27,054 bases of DNA, taken from contig DFOV01000294.1 in the NCBI GenBank assembly GCA_002376965.1, forward strand, positions 1-27,054, read 5' to 3'. Each line of letters starts with the position of its first letter. Position 1 is the stretch's first letter. Made by a program: the position numbers and the translations under genes. This document shows, piece by piece, positions 21,458 through 27,054 of this stretch. Origin of the DNA: Gammaproteobacteria bacterium UBA3532. Its GTDB lineage: Bacteria > Pseudomonadota > Gammaproteobacteria > Enterobacterales > UBA3532. The notes under the pieces are model-generated. The model worked only from the letters and a program-made list of their open reading frames with translations. It was not told the DNA's origin and did no database searches.

Positions 21458-22897
21458 ATGAAAAAGCGAATTCTAATCATTGAAGACAGCCTATCGTTAG
21501 CAGCGGTCTATCAAGCCTACCTCGAAAACGATAGCTACACTGTGGGACATGTTGAACTAGGAAAGGAGGCGATGATTCGATTGATTCAATCGCCGCCCGA
21601 TGCCATCCTGCTTGACCTAAAATTACCGGACATGGATGGTATGGATATACTCAAATATATCCATCAACATCAACTACCAACCATTGTAATTATCATTACT
21701 GCTCACGGCTCCATTGATGCTGCGGTCAATGCCATGCAATATGGTGCCTTTGACTTTCTGGAAAAACCTTTCGAAGCCAAAAAGCTTCAAGTCACGGTAG
21801 CCAACGCGCTCAGCCATCAAGATCTTGAATATCAAGTCGAAGACTATAAACAGACCTTTGATCGCAACCACTATGAGGGCTTTATTGGCGAGTCGCTAGT
21901 CATGCAGGCCGTCTATCGCATAATCGACAGTGCAGCCCCAAGCAGAGCAACGGTTTTCATCACCGGAGAAAGCGGCACCGGTAAAGAAGTTTGTGCTCAC
22001 GCCATTCATAAACGTAGCCCCCGCTCCAGCGCCCCGTTTATTGCGCTCAATTGCGGTGCCATTCCGAAGGAGTTGATGGAAAGTGAAATTTTCGGCCATG
22101 TCAAAGGCGCTTTCACTGGGGCCAGCCAAGCCAGAGAAGGTGCCGCCGCCATGGCCGACGGCGGCACACTGTTTCTGGACGAGCTTTGCGAGATGGATTT
22201 GGATTTGCAAACCAAGCTTCTAAGATTTATTCAGACGGGTATGGTGCAAAAAGTCGGCAGCAATCAACAACAGAAAGTTGATGTGCGCTTTGTTTGCGCA
22301 ACCAATAAAGACCCCAGTAAAGAAGTGGAAGCTGGACGGTTTCGTGAAGATCTGTTCTACCGACTGCATGTCATACCGATCCAGCTTCCACCGCTTCGAG
22401 ATCGTGATACTGATATAAAAATGCTGGTCAACCACCTGATCCAACAGTACGCAGAAGAAGAAGGTAAGGCCTTTCAAGGCTTTGACAGTGAGAGCATGAG
22501 CATGGTCATGGGCTACTCCTGGCCTGGCAATGTTCGCCAGCTACAAAACGTAGTCCGTAATATTGTTGTGCTTAACAATGCGGAGCATGTAACAGCCGAT
22601 ATGCTGCCAGAGGAGGTCAAAGTCAAAATGCACTCCAGTTCGAGGACAATACCTACTCCGCTATCCAGCACCGAGCCGAACGGTCAAGCATTGCACAACC
22701 CAATCTCCCATCATTCAGTCCCCCATCAACCAGTCACCCGCCAACCAACTGAAATACGCCCGCTCTGGATGGTTGAAAAAGAAGCCATCGAACAAGCGAT
22801 AGCCTACTGTGATGGCAACATCCCCAAGGCCGCTGCGCTATTGGATGTTAGTGCATCAACGATCTACCGCAAAAAAGAGAAATGGGGAAATCAATAA
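21458..22897 (+). CDS. LuxO-like sigma-54-dependent response regulator
   Basis: The 479-aa NtrC-family activator has a receiver domain (about residues 4-118) with Asp53, Thr81 and Lys103, and an AAA+ domain (about 142-370) with Walker A GESGTGKE (170-177), the sigma-54 contact loop GAFTGA (217-222) and Walker B GGTLFLDELCEM. A proline-rich linker and a Fis-type helix-turn-helix (EKEAIEQAIAYCDGNIPKAA... STIYRK) follow. Long stretches, including 'FLDELCEMDLDLQTKLLRFIQTG', resemble Vibrio LuxO by eye more than NtrC. It should activate sigma-54 promoters when phosphorylated by the adjacent kinase's HPT domain; three such promoters lie in this window. ATG 21458 is chosen over in-frame ATG 21434, which overlaps the kinase gene. 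A PEP-CTERM regulator PrsR remains an alternative label. Confidence 0.88.
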   Translation: MKKRILIIEDSLSLAAVYQAYLENDSYTVGHVELGKEAMIRLIQSPPDAILLDLKLPDMDGMDILKYIHQHQLPTIVIIITAHGSIDAAVNAMQYGAFDFLEKPFEAKKLQVTVANALSHQDLEYQVEDYKQTFDRNHYEGFIGESLVMQAVYRIIDSAAPSRATVFITGESGTGKEVCAHAIHKRSPRSSAPFIALNCGAIPKELMESEIFGHVKGAFTGASQAREGAAAMADGGTLFLDELCEMDLDLQTKLLRFIQTGMVQKVGSNQQQKVDVRFVCATNKDPSKEVEAGRFREDLFYRLHVIPIQLPPLRDRDTDIKMLVNHLIQQYAEEEGKAFQGFDSESMSMVMGYSWPGNVRQLQNVVRNIVVLNNAEHVTADMLPEEVKVKMHSSSRTIPTPLSSTEPNGQALHNPISHHSVPHQPVTRQPTEIRPLWMVEKEAIEQAIAYCDGNIPKAAALLDVSASTIYRKKEKWGNQ

Positions 22898-22913
22898 ACA
22901 ACAGGAGAACTTT

Positions 22914-23216
22914 ATGTACATCGCTATGAACCGCTTTAAAATTGCGCTCGGGCGCGAACAGGAATTTATCGATATATGGAAAACCCGTGATACCTACCTA
23001 AATGAAGTACCCGGCTTTAAGTCGTTTAACTTGCTTCAAGGGGAAACAACGGATGAGTACACCCTGTTCGCCTCCCATTCTATCTGGCAATCTCAGCAAG
23101 ACTTCAAGAACTGGACGACCTCAGAGGCCTTTCGTAAAGCCCATGCCAACGCAGGCGGCTCAAAGGGTCTATACTTAGGTCATCCCCAATTCGAAGGGTT
23201 TAGCAGCGTGCTATAA
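22914..23216 (+). CDS. Antibiotic biosynthesis monooxygenase (ABM) domain protein
   Basis: The 100-aa protein carries the ABM/dimeric alpha-beta barrel signature: 'MNRFKIALGREQEFIDIWKTRD', 'VPGFKSFNLLQGE', 'YTLFASHSIWQSQQDF' and 'SEAFRKAHANAG', with the closing 'YLGHPQFEGF'. Relatives include IsdG/HmoB-type heme-degrading enzymes and cofactor-free quinol monooxygenases, so heme or quinone chemistry is possible but not shown. The in-frame open region extends into the preceding gene; ATG 22914 with AGGAGA 6 bp upstream is the clear start. It follows the LuxO-like gene by 16 bp. Confidence 0.85.
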   Translation: MYIAMNRFKIALGREQEFIDIWKTRDTYLNEVPGFKSFNLLQGETTDEYTLFASHSIWQSQQDFKNWTTSEAFRKAHANAGGSKGLYLGHPQFEGFSSVL

Positions 23217-23260
23217 AGTCCGCTCTGACGCTTTTTCGACAGCATAAAAAAGGAGCAGAG

Positions 23261-23773
23261 ATGGAAGCCAGTACGTTAGTCATAGGTGGAATTGTCATCA
23301 TTGTCGTTGCCGTGATCGGCTATTTTGTAGCCGCTCACTTGAAAGGTGAAATCAATATCCGGCTTAGGCAAACCAGCTATCGCATGGGCGATACCATCTC
23401 GGGTAGCTTTGAGCTGTTGGCAAAAAAGCCAATCGAAGGTAACCGGCTCTTTATGACACTTACTGCTCAGGAGATAACCAAAGAATACCGCGATGGTAAA
23501 TCTCACACCCGAACCCGCACCATTTTTTCTGAAGACACCGAGATTAATGGCCCAAACATGTACGCGGCTGGTTCTCGCAAAAACTACTCATTTGAAGTCG
23601 CCATTCCGTCCCTGCAATCCAATAGCTTTCTTAATAGCAGCTGGGGCAAAGCTCTTAGTGCAGTTTTAAGTGTGCTTGGCGATAACAAACGTATTGAATG
23701 GAAGCTGAAGGCAACCCTTGATGCAAAAGGTGTCGATATATCAGACTCGGTGAAGCTCCATATCACCGAGTAA
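23261..23773 (+). CDS. Membrane-anchored protein with arrestin-like fold
   Basis: The 170-aa protein has one N-terminal transmembrane helix (about residues 5-26) followed by about 140 residues that look like a single arrestin-type beta-sandwich: 'YRMGDTISGSFELLAKKPIEGNRLFMTLTAQEITKEYRDGKSHTRTRT', then 'AGSRKNYSFEVAIPS' and 'RIEWKLKATLDAKGVDISDSVKLHI'. This pattern (Y..GD..SG, then paired strands and a final W-L-A-LD strand) matches arrestin N-domain and bacterial SpoOM-type proteins. Bacterial functions are poorly known. AAAAAGGAG precedes ATG 23261. The domain call rests on pattern similarity by eye. It is followed by a terminator. Confidence 0.6.
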   Translation: MEASTLVIGGIVIIVVAVIGYFVAAHLKGEINIRLRQTSYRMGDTISGSFELLAKKPIEGNRLFMTLTAQEITKEYRDGKSHTRTRTIFSEDTEINGPNMYAAGSRKNYSFEVAIPSLQSNSFLNSSWGKALSAVLSVLGDNKRIEWKLKATLDAKGVDISDSVKLHITE

Positions 23774-23785
23774 CCAATTAGGTCT

Positions 23786-23811
23786 TTGCGCCGTTAAAGT
23801 AAACGGCGCAA
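23786..23811 (+). terminator. Rho-independent terminator, plus strand
   Basis: TTGCGCCGTT (23786-23795), loop AAAGTA, AACGGCGCAA (23802-23811), then CTTTTTC. It ends the plus-strand genes and overlaps the stop codon of prsT. The minus strand has no T run after the stem, so it is weaker for prsT. Confidence 0.85.
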
Positions 23812-26535
23812 CTTTTTCACCTCAGATTGATGCTGAGGCTCTTCTACCTTTAGGTCATCTAATACATGCTTGGCATCTTGCTGACGCCCACTCTTAATCA
23901 GTGCTTCAGCATAGTGGAGCTTGATATCTACCGACGACGGCATTTTCACCTGAGCCAGTTCTAACAATTTCAGCGCTTCCTTCACTTTATCCTGAGCCAG
24001 ATAAATCACCGCTGCGGTATCCATCACCTGAGGGTTACTTGGCATCGCATCCATGGCTTTTTTAGCTAAAGCCTCCGCCTTACTATAACTTTTCTCGGTG
24101 TAATACAACCAAGCAAGGTTATTAAAAATAACCGGAGAGGCAGCACTGTTATCGACCATCCATTGATAATGCTGTATCGCAGCTTTGCCGTTATCCTTGA
24201 TATAGGCTTCGGCCAGGGCATTACGAATTTTATTCGCTTTCGGGTAGCTCTCAATGTGCTTCTCGGCAAAAGCATAAGCTTTATCTTGTTGGCCACTCAA
24301 CCGATAAGCATCAAACAGCATTTTTGTTATGCGCTGATCAGGCTTTTGCTCATAAACCTCATTAAACAAACGAATAGCTGGCGCAAATTTATTTTGGCCG
24401 ACATAAATTCGAGCACGAATTTCCTTTCCACCAGCACTGTTCCGCCAATCCTCAGGTAGCTCCTGCCAGGCCTCCAATGCCAATTCAGCTTTACCTGTAG
24501 CAAGTAAGAAATGCGATTTTAGTAAGTTAAGCTGTGGATCGTCTGGAAAATACTTTCGAGCACGCTCCATTTCAATGAGCGCTTCGGCTGGCTTTCTTTG
24601 GCGCTCCAAAATAGTCAGCTCTTTAATCCACGTTAGCTTGTTACGAGGGTAGCCCTCTTGCCATTGATTCACAACCCCAAGCGCCTTATTAAACTGCTCC
24701 GAGCCGTAGTAAATATCCACCAACGTGCTCCAATAATCCTGGCTTTTTTCAATGGATGACGGGACCGACTCTAGAACATCCAACGCTTTATCAGCATCAC
24801 CTGTAAAGACCAGTGACTTGGCGTATACTAATCGCAGATCAAGTGAATCGTTATTCGCATCAAATGCTGACTTCAGCTTATCACGGCCCTTATCAGCAGA
24901 TCCAAGCGCTCGTTGAATATCAAAATACAGCATCAAACCTTTGATGTGTTTAGGATAGGTTTCCAGCAGAACATTCACATGCTTTTCAGCGTCTTTATAC
25001 TCTTTAGATTGAAGAGACTTTTGAGCAAAATAAAGGCGGGATGTAGGGTTGGCGTCCGCCTTTTCCATAGCCAGAGTAAGCTGTCGCTCCATCGCGGCCT
25101 CATCACCCAGCTTATGATATGCCGATGCCGCCAAATTAAAGCCAATGGCTTCATCAGGCTTTTCATTCTGCCACTTATCAGCTATCTCCAGCGCCTTGTC
25201 AAAGTGGCCAGTTTCCAAATAACCGATTGCAAGAGCCAATGTTCCTTCTTCTGCATTCGGATCGAGTTCGACAGCTTTCTCAAGGCTAGCCAGCCCAGAC
25301 GCCTCATCCAATTTAAGTTGCAGAATACCGTATCGAATGTAGTCCTTGGCATCTTCACCCAGCATCGCTTCTGACTGCTGCAGCAAGCGCTGTGCTTGCG
25401 CTGTTTCGCCTTTGCGCAACAAATCGTATGATGCCACAGCAAATAGCGCGGTATCCGTCCCTTCGGCCACCTCAAGCGAAGCCAGGGTGTCTGTCGCTTC
25501 ATCGGTATAGCCTAATTTGAGTTGAGTCACAGCTAATAGTCGATGCGTGGGGTGAGCTTTTGGCAAAGATGGTACCGCCAGCGACAGATATTGGTAGGCG
25601 CTCTCAAAGCGTTTCATATAAAACGCGCTAACCCCGGCGACCAACTGTGCGCTCTGCTTATTAGGCACAACCTGCAGCACCTTTTCGGCATGGTTTAGCG
25701 CACTTTCATAATCTTTTTTATGCAGCGCTACCTGACCCAACATATCGTTTACCAGCGGGTGCTTTGGTAAAGCCTTCGACAGTGGTGTCAGATGCTTACT
25801 CGCTTCATCGACCTGTTGCGCCCTAACCAGTGCCTGCGCTAAAAAAATACGTCCCAGTGACGCTTGTGGCCGCAGTTGAAAATAGGCTTGGAAACGCGCA
25901 ATGGTTTGCTCTTGCTGCTGGGTCGCCTGGGCAACCAGCGCACCGACAAATTGACCAAGAGCATACTGCGAATGCTGACTGACCATTCGCTCAGCCAACT
26001 CCTGAGCCCTCTCTTGTTCGCTGCGGTACAAGGCCTGATATATTTTCGCAACTAAAACCTCAGCAGTATCACCGGTCAGTCCATCAATTTTCGCAGCCAG
26101 CTCATCATTACGCTCCAAAATCAACTTGGCAGCAAGAATCAAAGCTTGTGATTGAGGTTGAACCGCTACGTCAGGGTAGGCGTCCTCCAGCTCAACGATA
26201 TCGCGATAACGATATTGCTCAAACGCCATCGCGCCCAGCAACGAAACACGCTCGTCAGTTGCCCCAGTCAGCTCAATGGCCTTTAGTACCTCTTTTTCGG
26301 CACTCGGCAAATTTCCCTGGCGCAAATAAACATCAGCCAGCATTTGTCGATAACTGTCGTCCTTTGGTGCCAGTTGCACCGCACTTTTTAGCTCAATCAC
26401 GGCGGAGGGAAGGTCATTGGTAGCCAGGAATTTTTGTGCGCTTTCAACATGCTCAGGGGCTGACTTTTCCCCCATACACCCAGCCAATGCCAATGTGAGG
26501 GCTAAAGGAAGGGCACGTAATAATCGTTTATCCAT
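23794..26535 (-). CDS. prsT: PEP-CTERM system TPR-repeat lipoprotein PrsT
   Basis: The 913-aa lipoprotein has signal peptide MDKRLLRALPLALTLALAGC, with lipobox LAGC (Cys20) and residue +2 Met, which favours release to the outer membrane. About 20 tetratricopeptide-like helical repeats fill the rest, starting with 'AQKFLATNDLPSAVIELKSA' and 'LADVYLRQGNLPSAEKEVLKA', as in the PrsT family that accompanies EPS-type exosortase loci. Large TPR lipoproteins of this kind are thought to support polysaccharide assembly or export. The frame is open 12 codons upstream, but the Met at 26535 has GGTGGAGA about 7 bp before it and starts a proper lipoprotein signal. It follows a glycosyltransferase gene by 45 bp on the same strand. 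Confidence 0.87.
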   Translation of the reverse strand: MDKRLLRALPLALTLALAGCMGEKSAPEHVESAQKFLATNDLPSAVIELKSAVQLAPKDDSYRQMLADVYLRQGNLPSAEKEVLKAIELTGATDERVSLLGAMAFEQYRYRDIVELEDAYPDVAVQPQSQALILAAKLILERNDELAAKIDGLTGDTAEVLVAKIYQALYRSEQERAQELAERMVSQHSQYALGQFVGALVAQATQQQEQTIARFQAYFQLRPQASLGRIFLAQALVRAQQVDEASKHLTPLSKALPKHPLVNDMLGQVALHKKDYESALNHAEKVLQVVPNKQSAQLVAGVSAFYMKRFESAYQYLSLAVPSLPKAHPTHRLLAVTQLKLGYTDEATDTLASLEVAEGTDTALFAVASYDLLRKGETAQAQRLLQQSEAMLGEDAKDYIRYGILQLKLDEASGLASLEKAVELDPNAEEGTLALAIGYLETGHFDKALEIADKWQNEKPDEAIGFNLAASAYHKLGDEAAMERQLTLAMEKADANPTSRLYFAQKSLQSKEYKDAEKHVNVLLETYPKHIKGLMLYFDIQRALGSADKGRDKLKSAFDANNDSLDLRLVYAKSLVFTGDADKALDVLESVPSSIEKSQDYWSTLVDIYYGSEQFNKALGVVNQWQEGYPRNKLTWIKELTILERQRKPAEALIEMERARKYFPDDPQLNLLKSHFLLATGKAELALEAWQELPEDWRNSAGGKEIRARIYVGQNKFAPAIRLFNEVYEQKPDQRITKMLFDAYRLSGQQDKAYAFAEKHIESYPKANKIRNALAEAYIKDNGKAAIQHYQWMVDNSAASPVIFNNLAWLYYTEKSYSKAEALAKKAMDAMPSNPQVMDTAAVIYLAQDKVKEALKLLELAQVKMPSSVDIKLHYAEALIKSGRQQDAKHVLDDLKVEEPQHQSEVKKLRRLL

Positions 26536-26580
26536 AAAATATCTCCACCAAAAGTAATGGCAGTGCCGCAATTAACGGCG

Positions 26581-27054
26581 TTACACCGCCAGACGATACA
26601 GAGCCATATATTGCTTGACCATCGCATCTAAACTGTATTTTTCTTTGACTAATCGGTAGCCATTTTGCACTTTCTGCTGGCGCTTGTCATCTTGGGTACG
26701 CAGCTCGACCATGGTGCGAGCCATTGCTTCGACATTTTTAGTCGGAACGAACCAAACCTCATTTTCACTAACAAAGTGCCCAATACCACCAACCTGAGTA
26801 CATATTACCGGCAGGTGACTGGCCATCGATTCCAAAATAGTCATCGGCATGGCTTCATAAACAGACGACAACACAAAGGCATCCGATGCTGCCAGTTGTT
26901 CGGGAATATCCGACCGAAACCCCAGCATCTGGATTGGGTACTGGCTGGGAAGTGCTTTGATATAGTCACATAATGACGCATATTCAGGCCCATCGCCGAC
27001 GATATCGAGCTGCGCATCACGAAAGGCGGGAGTCGTATCCCAGGCCTTAACAAA
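26581..27054 (-). CDS. Family 4 glycosyltransferase, C-terminal part (5' end beyond window)
   Basis: The open frame runs from the right edge to TAA at 26581, with 157 visible codons and no start within the window; an internal Met at 26928 is not the start. It shows the C-terminal half of a GT-B enzyme (Glycos_transf_1): 'LDIVGDGPEY', 'MLGFRSDIPEQLAASDAFVLSS' and the nucleotide-sugar-binding EX7E motif EAMPMTILE, then 'PVICTQVGGIGHFV'. Such enzymes add a sugar from a nucleotide donor, retaining configuration. It leads into prsT, and so probably belongs to the main EPS/exosortase locus continuing to the right. Confidence 0.92.
   Translation of the reverse strand, partial: FVKAWDTTPAFRDAQLDIVGDGPEYASLCDYIKALPSQYPIQMLGFRSDIPEQLAASDAFVLSSVYEAMPMTILESMASHLPVICTQVGGIGHFVSENEVWFVPTKNVEAMARTMVELRTQDDKRQQKVQNGYRLVKEKYSLDAMVKQYMALYRLAV

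Overview
The window looks like part of the chromosome of a free-living, probably marine gammaproteobacterium. Supporting this are a di-iron Coq7 ubiquinone hydroxylase, a full-length fused AdhE with FNR/ANR-type boxes, a PhaR polyhydroxyalkanoate regulator, an ElyC/YdcF protein, a LuxO-like sigma-54 activator, and a PEP-CTERM/exopolysaccharide (EPS) system. No genus is named because nothing here fixes it. No rRNA, tRNA, CRISPR array, insertion sequence or phage gene was seen.

Layout. (1) 1-1368: the tail of a DUF1592/DUF1585-type protein followed by its usual partner, a Tat-exported DUF1552 protein. A perfect 19-bp hairpin separates these from a convergent PEP-CTERM gene (1500-2306, minus). 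(2) 2707-5444: phaR, a convergent TrmB-like methyltransferase gene, then a divergent set DUF423 - DUF1653 (TTG start) - metallophosphoesterase. (3) 5512-8172: adhE on the minus strand, with two FNR/ANR-like boxes upstream. (4) 8562-12045: coq7, a membrane fatty-acid-hydroxylase family protein, an FAD monooxygenase and an ElyC/YdcF protein, all on the plus strand. (5) 12197-12823: a second PEP-CTERM gene. (6) 13082-22897: a long co-directional cluster: phosphoglycosyl transferase, nucleotidyltransferase, REC-GGDEF diguanylate cyclase, GT2 glycosyltransferase, a 75-aa protein, a PhnD-like periplasmic binding protein, a hybrid histidine kinase and a LuxO-like sigma-54 response regulator. (7) 22914-23773: an ABM-domain monooxygenase and a membrane-anchored arrestin-like protein. 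(8) 23794-27054, minus: the PEP-CTERM TPR lipoprotein PrsT behind a truncated GT4 glycosyltransferase, probably the edge of the main EPS/exosortase locus, which lies beyond the window.

The strongest new signal is regulatory. Both PEP-CTERM genes and the first EPS gene carry near-consensus sigma-54 promoters (TTGGC-N7-TTGCT with exact GG-N10-GC spacing). The two PEP-CTERM promoters, on opposite strands about 10 kb apart, also share a 17-bp upstream motif, TGTC-NN-ATAAATTTACA, in the same orientation and at nearly the same distance (about -105 and -108 from the predicted start), plus a second, weaker shared block next to the -24 element. This looks like a small sigma-54 regulon of exported, sorted proteins and EPS synthesis. 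A sigma-54 activator is encoded in the same cluster, downstream of a PhnD-like binding protein and a HisKA-REC-HPT hybrid kinase. That three-gene module resembles Vibrio LuxP-LuxQ-LuxU-LuxO in logic, but with an unrelated type of binding protein and the LuxU step built into the kinase. Which activator binds the shared motif is not shown by the sequence: the local LuxO-like protein and a PrsR encoded elsewhere are both possible.
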